DNA of 64,000 bases from Lumnitzera littorea (Eukaryota > Streptophyta > Magnoliopsida > Myrtales > Combretaceae). Position numbers and translations under genes: made by a program. Below the pieces are notes generated by a model. The model was given only the letters and a program-made list of their open reading frames with translations, did no database searches and was not told where the DNA came from. The stretch's first letter is position 1. Every line of letters starts with the position of its first letter. The stretch is taken from assembly GCA_024138015.1 (NCBI GenBank), contig JAMXBB010000008.1, positions 123,002 through 187,001 of the forward strand. The letters are read 5' to 3'. This document shows, piece by piece, positions 49,407 through 60,879 of the stretch.

Positions 49407-50322
49407 TGATACGGACTCATGGATGAACATACGAACCCGATATCACGCGTAACCAAAGTAGTGGGTCCAAGCCACAAGATGGCTTGAAAGGTAAATGATA
49501 ATCGAAGGTTAAGTAGGGGGTTCCTATGCACCGACGAAGGATATGACACACCAACACTTCACACGAGCTCAGGTCACACTTAATATGATATATAAGTATG
49601 GCCGAAGGTCATCTGCCATTAGTCTATGCTCAAATAGGTTAGATAAAAGTAGCTCAAGAGTAAAGAGAACACTTAGCTTAAGAGTGAAAAAATTTAGTGT
49701 ATTCTCTATATTGTGATGATTCAACTTTTATAGTATAACGGTATTTATATCATCCCGTTAGGGCAAATCCTAAGTTATAAAAATTACAAAAGAATGGTCT
49801 TTATTTGCTGAAAACAAAATGAATAATTTATAAGGAAAATATGAAATCGTGCAAAAGAAGGGATGTGGACATCCTTTGTTAGAAAGGACAGTATGGATGT
49901 CAGTAAAAGACAGATGTACGTTTTTACAGTAATTCTGATAGTATTGTGATCCAGGCAAGAGTGGACCTTGGTTCAGGCTTGTTCGACATTAGAAAGGGTT
50001 GGATAATGGTTAGTTTAAGGATGGTTCACATGGGGTTGGCTTCGGATGGTCGACTCCTGATAGTTCTGTTCAGCTTCAGCAACAATGTGGATTACTGCAT
50101 TCAGATTTAGTGTTGAGACTATGGTTTAGTAGAGGGTTTGACTCGGCATGTTAGTTGATCACCTCGGCAATATCTTAGATGACATGGAGAGCAAAGTAGC
50201 TCGGTAAATCAAACTGGGGCAAGTACTACTCCTCGGCAATTAACTTACCTTTGATAGCTCGACAGACCACCTGAGAGAGCCCTCAGGCTCGAGAGTGTGT
50301 AATTGGTCCTTAATCCTTATCA
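49407..50322 (-). repeat. Gypsy 5' LTR (element orientation), intact
   Basis: 916 bp, plus strand TGATACGGAC to CTTATCA. It matches the two halves of the split LTR at 40832-41609 and 44551-44691, with scattered substitutions by eye. Confidence 0.9.
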
Positions 50323-52483
50323 CTCTCTAATTATCAATTCTTCCTTATTTCCTTACTCCTTTGGTAACGATTTCAATTTATGATCACTATTTATGGGTGT
50401 GATCCTTTCATAAGCTTCATAAATAATCTAAATCCTCTTTAAATCATCCAAAACATAGTCTAAAGTCATCAAATCAATCAAACAAAACATGAAATTAAAA
50501 TGTAAACCAAATAAGCAACAAATTCAATATAAACACCTAGAAGATCTTATAAAACCATTATAAAATCAACTGTAACATATGTGAATTATATACTTATCAA
50601 ACTTCTCCACACTTAAGTCTTTGCTTATCCTCAAGTGAAATAAATCAATCAATGAAACTCTTAAGGATGAAACACCAACAAACGCTCCCAATTATAGAAT
50701 CAATTTCAATATTACACATGATCCATTCATATTCTTCCATGAATATTCAACCTTGCAAACATTATTCAAAACTCCAACAACTTTTATTCCATAATGTTTT
50801 ACTTGATCATATTTACATGCCCTTAAAATATAACCACAACGTATGTATACTGGATATAGAAACCATACTACAATTTAATAATTAATCTACGTAAATTAGA
50901 GTTAAACCACATTGTTTAAAAAAAATTAAACTAAAATAAAGATAAACTTAATCAAGAAAGAGTTATCCACATTTTATAAACCAAAGAGTATACACTCTCC
51001 TTTTTCATCTCTCTAAGCACAATAATGAAAAACAAATGTATATTACATCAATCAGTCTCGTGATTGTTTCCTTAGTATTTATTTTCACTTAAGGCTTTTT
51101 TTATTTTTCTTTCTTCTTTTTCAACTGAGTTAGAGCAACTTCACTTGATTAGTAAGTCTTAGACTAGACGATCTTAGGCTATTAGGTAGTAAAACTCCCT
51201 TTTGAACCATCCACTTACTTCATTCAATTTCAATTTTTTCACTTTTATGCAAATCTAGCCTTCGCATAGATTTTTCTCTTGAGCCTTGTAGTGAGATTTA
51301 AGCTAACGATCCTAAACTCGCACTCAAGTTGGTAAGTTTTATTCCATATAAAGAAGGCACCCTACATACTTATTTACTTGAGTTAATGAGGCTCGTGGCT
51401 ATTTTTTTAAAAAATATTTTAGCACTTGTAATTCATTCACTTTTCAATTTTAAGCTCAATTTTAAATCTTTTTTTATTCAATTTATTTATTTTTATTTAT
51501 TTATCCTCTAACTACTTTGATTTTTTAAGAAACTTTCAAAAGTTAGGAATAATTTGTTCATTTATTAGAATATAGGAAGGCTCTTAAGGTTTTTATGAAG
51601 TGAACATACATTAAAGTAAAATATAGATAAGTAATTCCTAATCAGTGATATTCCTCTCATTGCAGGTTTAAATCTAAATTTAAATAATAGGAAACTCTAT
51701 ACATCACATAAATTTTATTATTCAATTCTAGCGTTATATAAAAAGGTCATAATGATGAATGAGTGTAATTTCATGCTCATTTATTTTATTATTTTTTAGG
51801 TTATTTTGAGATGACTTTACTACTAAATTAAGTCATTTATTGATTTCAAAACTTTGATGGAGCAATAAGGTGAAAAGGATCAGATTCAAACAATTTTTTA
51901 AGAGAATTTCATATATTTTGAAAAATGACTTAAAGATAGCAACGTAGGAGAGAATTTGTTTAAAAATCAAAAGTAAGAGAATAGTTTGACTCCATGGTTA
52001 TATTCCTTGCCATGAAGAATGACTTAAAGATAGCTTCCTATATAAGAACTCTTTTATTAATAAATCCATAAACAAATCAAATCTCAAGATCGACCCAAAA
52101 ACTCGTTTAAAATTAAAATAACCTATACTAAAAAAGTTAGAAGAGTATTTTCTCTTTTTTATGTGCTATAATTATAAGTCCAAATATTGATAGTAATAAG
52201 TTGAGAGTTCAGGATTCTATTAATGAAAAACGAAGGAGATAACTTCCAAGTAACTTTATCTTTTATAAGTACATATAATGGATTTAAGTTTATTTCATTT
52301 ATTATGCTTATATTTTTATTTTATCTAGGAATTTCAGTTCTTTAAAAGTAGGCAAACACTTAAAGGTGTTAATAAATCTAACCTAGAGCTATATTTGTAT
52401 GAGAATTGGCATAAGATCGTTGAATTAGGTATATTGAGTTATTAGAAAACCATGTCAATATCCTTGTGTTGCAAGATAATAAA
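50323..52483. other. Repeat-like and AT-rich DNA right of the gypsy element
   Basis: No gene supported. Around 50600-50640 the text 'aacttctccacacttaag...tcctcaagtg' is typical of the region before Athila/Tat 3' LTRs, so this may be the right half of the old element into which the gypsy copy jumped. The rest is low-complexity. Short open frames at 50652-50885 and 51329-51511 look spurious. Confidence 0.35.
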
Positions 52484-53330
52484 TGATATCTTAAACATAT
52501 TAATTAGCTTTGGAACCTCCAATTATTATAAGAGGTCAAATCCATCAACATAACATAACAGTTCTTCAAAGTTGGAAACTGCAAAACCTCTTTTATGTAA
52601 GTATTGGCTTTATGGAGAAGGTAATATACTAAATTATATTTACAAATATTTCAACATCATATTAGTATAATTTTTTTTATATGTGGATTCTTTACTTGTC
52701 TCTTGAGGGAAATTATCATTAATAGTAATATCTAATTAGGACATGATATCTTAAACATAATGATTAGCTTTATAACCTCTAATTATTACTAGAGGTCGAA
52801 TCCATCAACATAACAATTCTTCGAAGTTAGAAATTGCAAAAAACTCTTTTATGTAAGTATTGGCTTTATGGAGAAGGTAATATACTAAATTATATTTATA
52901 AATATTTCAACATCATATTAGTGTTTTACGAAGTAATTAAAATAAGGGATTTATAATAGCTAATCCATAAAATTATTTAAACCACTTTATAAAACATTAA
53001 TTTTTTATTTGAACTTTTTTAAACGTTGATTCTCTATTTGAACTTACCTCCAAATGTTAATCCCCTCTGTTGTGATTCTCTCTAAACATATTAATTAGCT
53101 TTGTAACCTCTAATTAGTATTAGAGGTCGAATCCATCAACATAACAATTTTTTGAAGTTAGAAACTGCAAAAACTCTTTTATGTAAGTATTAGATTTATG
53201 GAGAAGGTAATATATTAAATTATATTTACAAATATTTCAACATCATATTAGTATAATTTTTTTATATGCAAATTCTTTGCTTGTCTCTTTAGGGAAATTA
53301 CTATTAATAGTAATATCTAATTGGGACATT
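52484..53330 (+). repeat. Irregular triplicated repeat (~260-bp unit)
   Basis: Three copies start near 52484, 52744 and 53083, each opening with 'aaacata(t/a)t(a/g)attagctttg' and containing 'gaggtcgaatccatcaacat' and 'tatggagaaggtaatata'. Copies 1 and 3 share a 3' part ('tctttgcttgtctctt', 'aatagtaatatctaatt'). Copy 2 lacks it and instead has an unrelated ~155-bp stretch (52925-53080). Confidence 0.75.
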
Positions 53331-54600
53331 GATCAACTTAATATCATAATATTATATAGTTAATCAATGTTTATATTTGTAATGTCTAATGGAATTTTAC
53401 TTTATTAAACTTTTATTGGGTTTAACCTTATATTTAAGTGTTAGACTATATTATTTTTATTTGCAAATTAATAATTTTATGATCGTAATCTCCTTAAGTA
53501 TTTATGAGCAGATGATGCACCCACATTGCAGGTATAAAGATAAATTATACGAATTTATAATATTAAAGTGATATCAATTTTTTTAATCTTTATCCTTATG
53601 ATATTACTTATAAAAAATAAAAAATACATGTTTATATTAAATGTAATAGATTTTTGTTAGGAACAAGTAACCATACGAATAGTGGGATGCAGTATTATAA
53701 AATATTAAAAACTTGCTTGTAAAAAGAAAAATACATGGAAACATTATGAGAACTAGAGACGGTTATCAATTTATAGGTGTGTCAAAGGAACATGTACAAT
53801 AGTGGGGGTATAATTTATAGGTGACAGTTGGTAAAATATAAGTTTAAATACTAAACATATTAAATAATCAGTTAAAAACAGTTTAAATGACTTTTCTGTT
53901 TAATATAATAAATAATTATTTTATAGATTGAGATACAATTTTTAATCGATAAGTGAATCTATTATGAGTTTAAATTTTCAAATCACACTATAAATTATAC
54001 AGTTTTGAAGACAAAAACCGGTTTAAATACGAACTAAAGACACAAGAGTTAATACCAATTGTGAATCTTACTACAGTAATAAAACAAACAAGTCCCATAA
54101 TTTTTTATACTCTCATCATAAAAGTCCGGGCATTTATTTTCTATTTTAGGAGGTCTGGCCAAAGAAAAGGGGGTTAAAACAAATCGTTGATGGGGAAATC
54201 CGGGAAAAGGACAGATGAGATTACTTCATTGTGTCCAAGCACAGAAGCCATTGCCTAGTACCCGTACAGCCCTAACCGGTGGGCGACCCATTAGGCTAAT
54301 ATCCAAGCCAAGCCCATCATAAAATGAGAAGGGTTTTAATCGCCCCTCGCTCTTCCACGACAAATAAACCCCCAACAATTCCCCACGGGGAGTCTTTCCA
54401 GCGAACGTAACACACTCCATAACCCTTGATTTCTTCTACTCCTCTGCCACCATCTTAATACCATGGAAGTTGAACGACATCATAAATTAACCCCGCTTGT
54501 CATTTCCCATCTCCGTGTATTTCTAACCTACTCTTTAACAACGACAATGTCTCCTTCTCCTCCACCACTCTTTCTATGAAATCTCTTCGTTATTATATTC
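53331..54600. other. Intergenic and upstream flank of the PPR gene
   Basis: AT-rich to about 54110, then GC-richer promoter-like sequence. A TGGGCT motif on the minus strand (54311-54316) fits the 'site II' element often found before genes for organelle RNA factors. This is weak evidence. No TATA box is assigned. Confidence 0.35.
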
Positions 54601-57192
54601 ATGGGTCCAGCTTCTTATAAGCTTCTCTCCTCATATTACATGGACTGGAGAAGACTCGGTGTCACTAAACCTAAACCTACGCCACCTCTCTTATTATCTC
54701 GCTTGACAAGACCCTTAACCTGCTCACCCCCAAATTCACATCCCCACAACGTCTATACCAATCATAATGACCTTGAAAACCATAATAATCCCCACACTCG
54801 AAATCCACAAACTATAACCGAATCTCAATCACAAACAGAATCCAATGCTATTTTGCTAAAGTGGTTGTCTTCCATTTTGTGCAAACCGTCTTCAGATTCC
54901 TCGAAGTTTGAATCTTTGATGCCCCATTTGAAGCCTCATGAATTCGATTCCTTGTTGTTAAGAATTTATCCCCATGTCAACACGAAAACTGCCCTCCGCT
55001 TCTTTAACTTTGCATCTGAAGTTTATCGGTTTCAGTTTTCGTACAAGTCTTATTGGATATTGGTTTGTTTGCTCATTCGTAGGAAAATGTTGTCGCCTGT
55101 TAGGTTGCTTTTGATCCGTTTGATCGATGGCAACTTGCCTGTTTTAAATGTTAATGGGCGAGGCCGCCATGTTGAAATGGCAGTCGCATTGGCAGATATA
55201 AATAGGTTCTTAGGAGTAGATATGGGAGTTGAGGCATTGGATAATTTAGTGCATGTTTGTTGTTCTCAATTTAAGGATTCCGGTGGATTAGGAAATGCTG
55301 TTGATATTCTTAGTTTATTATCTAATAGAGGTTTTTTTCCTTCTTTAAAAATTTGTAATATTTTATTGAGTTCTTTGGTCAAGGCTAATGAGCTTGACAA
55401 GTGTTATGCAGCATTTGAAATAATGTGTCGGGGAATTCATCCTGATATTTACACGTTTAGTGCCATTATTAATGCATTATGCAAGGGAGGGAGAGTTGAT
55501 TGTGCACTTCGGTTGTTTTCAGAAATGGAAAAGATGGGTGTCTCTCCAAATGTTGTTACGTATAATAATATGATTGATGGATTTTGCAAGAATGGGAGAT
55601 TAGAGGAGGGATTAAAGTTGAAAGAAAAGATGCTAAAGAGCAGAATCACTCCCAGTCTAACAACATATTGCATTTTGATCAATGGTTTAGCAAAAGTAGG
55701 AAAATTTGATGATGCTAAAGTAGTTCTGAGAGAAATATCTGAGAGAGGGTTTGTTTTAAATGTGGTTGTATATAATACTTTGATTAGTGGGTATTGCAAA
55801 AGTGGTAGAATTGGGGAGGCCTTGGAGCTGATGGATGAGATGAATTCAAATGGTGTGAGCCCCAATTCAGTTACTTTTAATTGTCTTTTGCAAGGTTTTG
55901 TTGCCAACGACCAAATGGACCGTGCTGAGCTTACTATGGAGGAGATGATGTCAAATGGCTTTCCTGTAAATTTGGGTTCCTACCATTCAGTCATTAAGGG
56001 TTTATGTATGAATTCCAAGTTTGAGCATGCACTTACCTTTGTTAAAGAGATGTTATGGAGAGACCTGAGGCCAAATCCTGCATTGCTAACTACTTTGGTT
56101 GTTGGACTTTGTAAAGGTGGAAAGCATCAGGAAGCAATTGAGCTCTGGTATGGTCTACTAGAAAAAGGACTTACACCCAGCACAGCCACATCAAATGCCC
56201 TGATTCACGGACTTTGTGAAGTGAATAACATGCAAGAGGCAGTTAGGCTTCTCAAAGAGATGCTGGATAGGAACTTGGTATTGGATAAGATAACCTATGA
56301 TACGCTCATATTTGGATGCTGTAAGGCAGGAAAAGTTGATGAAGGGTTTATGCTGCGGGAAGAGATGGTTAAGAAAGATATTCAACCTGATATGCATACT
56401 AACAACTTGCTGCTTCTCAGTCTTTGCAATATAGGTGAGCTGGACAAAGCTATTAAGCTTTGGGATGAATGTGAAGAAAATGGACTAACCCCAAACGTCC
56501 ATAGTTATAGCATCTTGATAAATGGTTACTGCAAGGTGGACAAAATTCAAGATGCTGAAAAGCTTTTCAATGAGTTGGTTGCTAAGAGTGGTGAGCTAAA
56601 TTCCATTTCTTATAATATCATGATAAAAGCCTTTTGCGATAAAGGTAAAATGGACTTGGCCTTAAAACTTCGCGATGACATGAAAACTAGGGGTATTTTC
56701 CCTACTCATTCCACTTATTCTGCACTAATGCATGGAATGTGCAATATTGGGAATGTTGATGGGGCAAGAGCTCTTCTAATTGAAATGAGAAAAGAGGGCT
56801 TAAAACCAGATGTAATCTGTTATACCATAGTCATTGATGGTTATTGCAAGTTAGGACAATTGGACATGGCTGAGACAATGTTTAGGGAAATGTCCTCACA
56901 TGCCATTAAACCTAATAAATTCACCTACACAGTCATGATTGATGGTTATGGTAAATCTGGTAATACGACTGAAGCAAGGATGCTTTTTAATGAGATGGTA
57001 GAAAACGGTGTTGTTCCAGATATTGTCGCTTATAATGCCTTGGTTAATGGGCTTAGCCAGCATGAGAAAATGGATGAAGCTTTTAAAGTTTGTGATAACA
57101 TGTCAAGTGGAGGAGTATCAATGGATGAAATTACTTTCACAACCTTGATCAGCAGGTGGAGTCAATTGTCTCCTATCTCAAAGCAAGAATGA
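54601..57192 (+). CDS. P-class pentatricopeptide repeat protein, single exon
   Basis: 863 residues, no intron. The N-terminus (about 1-60) is rich in Ser, Thr, Pro and basic residues with few acidic ones, consistent with an organelle transit peptide. From about residue 245 to the end there are 17-18 tandem P-class PPR motifs of 35 residues, seen in repeats of patterns such as 'PDIYTFSAIINALCK', 'PNVVTYNNMIDGFCK', 'PDVICYTIVIDGYCK' and 'PNKFTYTVMIDGYGK'. No E or DYW extension follows, so it is not a classic C-to-U editing factor. P-class proteins bind specific organelle RNAs and affect their stability, splicing or translation. It resembles Arabidopsis At4g19440 by memory. The second Met (residue 14) is an alternative start. 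The reading frame is intact. Confidence 0.93.
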   Translation: MGPASYKLLSSYYMDWRRLGVTKPKPTPPLLLSRLTRPLTCSPPNSHPHNVYTNHNDLENHNNPHTRNPQTITESQSQTESNAILLKWLSSILCKPSSDSSKFESLMPHLKPHEFDSLLLRIYPHVNTKTALRFFNFASEVYRFQFSYKSYWILVCLLIRRKMLSPVRLLLIRLIDGNLPVLNVNGRGRHVEMAVALADINRFLGVDMGVEALDNLVHVCCSQFKDSGGLGNAVDILSLLSNRGFFPSLKICNILLSSLVKANELDKCYAAFEIMCRGIHPDIYTFSAIINALCKGGRVDCALRLFSEMEKMGVSPNVVTYNNMIDGFCKNGRLEEGLKLKEKMLKSRITPSLTTYCILINGLAKVGKFDDAKVVLREISERGFVLNVVVYNTLISGYCKSGRIGEALELMDEMNSNGVSPNSVTFNCLLQGFVANDQMDRAELTMEEMMSNGFPVNLGSYHSVIKGLCMNSKFEHALTFVKEMLWRDLRPNPALLTTLVVGLCKGGKHQEAIELWYGLLEKGLTPSTATSNALIHGLCEVNNMQEAVRLLKEMLDRNLVLDKITYDTLIFGCCKAGKVDEGFMLREEMVKKDIQPDMHTNNLLLLSLCNIGELDKAIKLWDECEENGLTPNVHSYSILINGYCKVDKIQDAEKLFNELVAKSGELNSISYNIMIKAFCDKGKMDLALKLRDDMKTRGIFPTHSTYSALMHGMCNIGNVDGARALLIEMRKEGLKPDVICYTIVIDGYCKLGQLDMAETMFREMSSHAIKPNKFTYTVMIDGYGKSGNTTEARMLFNEMVENGVVPDIVAYNALVNGLSQHEKMDEAFKVCDNMSSGGVSMDEITFTTLISRWSQLSPISKQE

Positions 57193-60100
57193 TGTAAATA
57201 ACAAGGTCTTTATTTAGTATCCGGAACTGTCATTTTCATATGTCTGTTTATCTGTGGTTTGTCGTATATCAATAATTTCATATTGTTAACTTATGAGGTT
57301 CTTTCAGTAGGTTTGTTGGATTCATCTGTGCAAGTTTTCTTGCGCCTTTAATACAGCCAATTTTGTGCTGCGGGGACCATTTATGTGGGTCATAAAGATG
57401 TTCAGGATGAACTTGCGCAATATTCTGGTATGCTTTTGAGTTATATTCCAGTCGATTGTCTTTATTGGGATTTTGTCTTCTCTGAAATATTTTTCAAGTG
57501 CTTTGTAATTCTTTTTCTGATAGCTTGGTAACATTATTCTTGGCTTTGCTATACCTATAGGTTAGTCATTGTTGGCACAATTAAATGACAGCCCTCAAAA
57601 CCTCTCTATCATGAAAGTGGTGCAATGGTCTCTGAATTCAAGGTTATATCTGATGCCTTTGCAGCTAAGGTTGATTCTTTTGACAAATTAGTTTGCTATT
57701 ATCTTATAGTTAAGCCAAATTATTTCTTGTTGTGCTTGTAGACATGCTGGAATTATGGTTCCTATATATAGGCTGGCAGAATGTGTCACAGCCTCTTTTC
57801 AAGCATCACCTTTGGGAAAAAATGCTGCTAGAATAAATGCAACAACATTGGAGGCTTCAGCAGATAGCAGGTATATTCCTTGTCTGCTCATTGTCCAATC
57901 TGAGATTTGCATAAATGACACTGGATCTGGGGCTGTTATTGGTCTGACATAACTGTAAAGGAGAATTTCCAGTTAAACAATTAGGAGACCCTTGTGCGTT
58001 ATGTTGACTTGTATGCCATCACATGGCTGGTTTTGTTGGTGTCTAAGCAATTGGAAGTTTATCTGAGATGGTCATTTTCTGGTGATATCAACTTTGTCAT
58101 TCACATTTTCCCTTTTAGGCAGCCCTGCTTTCTTTTCTCTGTGTTTACTCTAGATGAAGTGATTTTATGCTCCTGCATTTGTCATGTGTGCTCATTGATT
58201 CTGTCTCCATTAGTTGCCCAGCACAGCTCCTTCAAACAAGGGAAAAATCTCTACCAGTTGGGCTTTATGTATGGTATATAAGATGAACTTTGTTCTTACT
58301 AGGTTATTCATAATGGACAAAGTAAAACCTTTTCTTTTTCTAAAGGTAACTTTCGGTGTGTCATATGTATTTTGGTTCATATATTATAACTCTTTCATCT
58401 TCTCGTCATGTTTAATTGCAGCTTCTTCTAACATTAGATCAGCTGCAGTTTGAAACATCAGGAAGTTAATCAAGAGATTTGCATCTCACTGTATATGTAG
58501 CTAGGCCTTGAAAAGTTAATTTTATTGTTAGTTTGATGGGGTTATTAGACATTGTTTGGCTTGGGTCCTAATGTACAAAAAAATAAGGTGGGTTTACTGA
58601 ATGGAGAATGGGTGCCACGTGCTGCATTTGTATAAAATGGGATGCATTTTTATGATTAGGCCGGTCTAATAATCCAATGATGCTGAGTCTTATGCATCTA
58701 TCTTTTTTTGTTATCCAACAGATTTATGTAGGCTGTATGAGATTACTTCACTTGAGCCAGGCCAGCTTGAAGGGCCAATTTCTCCTTCCATGATTTGCAA
58801 TGTAAAGAAAAAGGGGAAGAAGAATGCCCTGTTGGTATCATGTCATTAGTCATTTTGAAGAGCCAATTTATCCTTCCAAATTTTACTGGATTGTCATGTC
58901 GGTATTCTCTGCCACTTTTGTATTTGTTGTCAGTTTCAGATTCTAACTCTAGAAATTTGGAATATTCTGTATGAACTGAGGTTGTGAAACATATTTTGGA
59001 CTGCATTGTTAAGCCTTATAGAAATAACAAGACTAGCAATTCAACATTTCTAATTGACTTAGTAATGATTTGTTTTTAATGTATATGATGCATCCATGAT
59101 TCTCTCTCTTTTTTTTCTTTAATTATTTATAACAAATAATTTACAGACTTCAATGTTTTCTTTTCTATCATGATTCCACGTGTTGGTTGCAAAGTGTAAC
59201 ATTGCGACATTTAAACACATGGGATATTTGAGAGTTAAGTTTTTTCCTTTATTCATTTGCCTATGTTTGCTGTGACTAACACTTAAGCAATGGCTTAGTT
59301 TTACATTCTGAAACATTTATGAAGGCTTTTTGACTTTGGAGCTTTAGGAATACATCTCACAGCATGTTTGTTCATTGTCTTTTTTCTTTTCTTTTTTTTT
59401 TTTTAATTTATGTGTTAACCCTTCCTCAACATGATTCTAAGAACTTCTAATCTTTAGAATGTCATTGCCTTCAAATCATGTCTTTTCATGACCCATTTAA
59501 GTATGAGCTCATTCTAAATTGGTATATTTCCTAATATTGTCTGCTTCTTTAATTTATGCCTCCACAGTGCATCTTTTCAGGGTATCAGCTCTCTATGCGT
59601 ATGAAGGAAGCATTTTGCAGTATAGAGGAAAGTCCATGCTTGTGAATAAGTTCTGCTTTCCTGTTCAAGATAGAACTTTCCTTCAGAATTTGAAGACAAC
59701 ATTTCCTTGCAACTTGTTCTGGTTATAGCAATAATTTGGTCACATGACATTTATGATTTACAATTATGGCTGCAGTCCTATTTCTTAGATGGCATTAAGA
59801 ATTTTTACACTCTGGATGCATTTTTGTCCTACAGATTTTGTGATCATCAAGATAAAGAGGTTTGTATACAGTTAGGGTAAAGCAAATATAGAAAAGATGG
59901 TGATAGATAGATGGGCAGAAGGATGTCGTGAGTAATGTAAATAACGGTAAATTTTGAAATATAGAAGAGAAATTACAGAATGTGTGCTATTCAAATAAAA
60001 TGTCTTGGAGCTTGTATGTCACAACTGTGTATGCACTTTCTTGTTAGGTAGCTTCATTGTGCATTTCCTTTTTTTCTTTTTCCTTTTTTTTGGGGGGGTT

Positions 60101-60879
60101 TTCTTGCCTGGCATACTGCCACTAAACCAAACCCAGTCATGGCTTACATTCAGTGGACCACATTACATCCAGTATATAATTAATAAGGTCCATTCTAAGA
60201 AAGAAAAGGACCTGAGTCCTCCGAATCCAGTGGGGTCTTCCCCATTTACCTATAATACTCTGTGGATTCTGTTCTTGACAAGAAGGATCTTTGGAGGTGG
60301 AATCTATGTGGTCCGGTATTCAACTGATTCAGCAATAAGTGGGCAGAGTTGAGGTATGATTTCTCTTGAGCAGCAAATATGATTTTCTGAGTTTTAGATG
60401 CAACCTTATGGTGGTTGAGTTTCTTTTGCTTGTCAAATGTAAGGCTCTGGCATTCCAAGTCTTGGCTACATTGACCAGCCCTAAAGATTATGTATTTAGA
60501 AATTTATACATTTATGAGAAACATAAGTAATCTGGTCTTCATGGGTTTCGTCTATTTAAGGATCATATCCAAGATAAGCTGTCCTTGTCTGTGTCTTAAG
60601 AGGACCGTGATGTGTTCTTCAATCTATTAAATATTCACTGTTGTTATATGTAACTTCATGACTATCTGAGTTCATTCTCTCTATTCATGCAATATATTAC
60701 AAGAACATGGATAAATCACATTGTATCTAAAGTGATGGATCATACTGCTAAATGTTGAAATACAAAATATATGGTAGTGGTAAAGTGTGGTGGAAGCATA
60801 CCATCTTGCTGGATAATTCTAACTTATTCACATGAGCACAATTGAACTCGTTCTCAGTTAAACTGAGGATGACATAGAA
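57193..60879. other. PPR 3' flank and intergenic DNA
   Basis: No clear gene. Segments bounded by splice-like sites suggest that the PPR transcript continues through spliced 3' UTR exons, for example 57742-57870 between TTGTAG and GTATATTCC, and around 57430 before GTATGC. Other short frames (57994-58281, 59519-59728, 60005-60352) have no recognisable domain. Confidence 0.4.
57742..57870 (+). other. Exon-like segment downstream of the PPR gene
   Basis: 129 nt bounded by a TTGTAG acceptor and a CAG|GTATAT donor, open in one frame for its whole length (HAGIMVPIYRLAECVTASFQ and on). It may be a 3' UTR exon of the PPR transcript or a remnant of another gene. Transcript data would decide. Confidence 0.3.

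Larger units (their letters stand above)
40832..50322 (-). mobile_element. Ty3/gypsy LTR retrotransposon, antisense, decayed, with a nested solo LTR
   Basis: Two matching LTRs, at 40832-44691 (split) and 49407-50322, enclose a minus-strand gag-PR-RT-RNaseH-INT region, the Ty3/gypsy order. Removing the nested 41610-44550 leaves a left LTR of about 919 bp, against 916 bp for the right one. Flanks are CTCTT (40827-40831) and CTCTC (50323-50327), a target duplication with one mismatch. The initiator-Met-like primer site and the polypurine tract are in the correct places. Motifs such as 'LLGQPWMFDR' and 'KVLEKINPNAYRIELPEGYG' point to a chromovirus, possibly CRM/Galadriel-like. The clade is not resolved. 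All genes are broken. Confidence 0.9.

Noticed and set aside
54226..54420. Antisense 64-residue open frame before the PPR gene
   Set aside because: Overlaps the probable promoter, has no recognisable domain and no splice context.
55449..55907. 152-residue antisense open frame
   Set aside because: Shadow of the PPR repeats on the opposite strand.
60005..60352. 115-residue open frame between PPR and BAHD genes
   Set aside because: Low-complexity Phe-rich start, no domain, no splice or codon-usage support.
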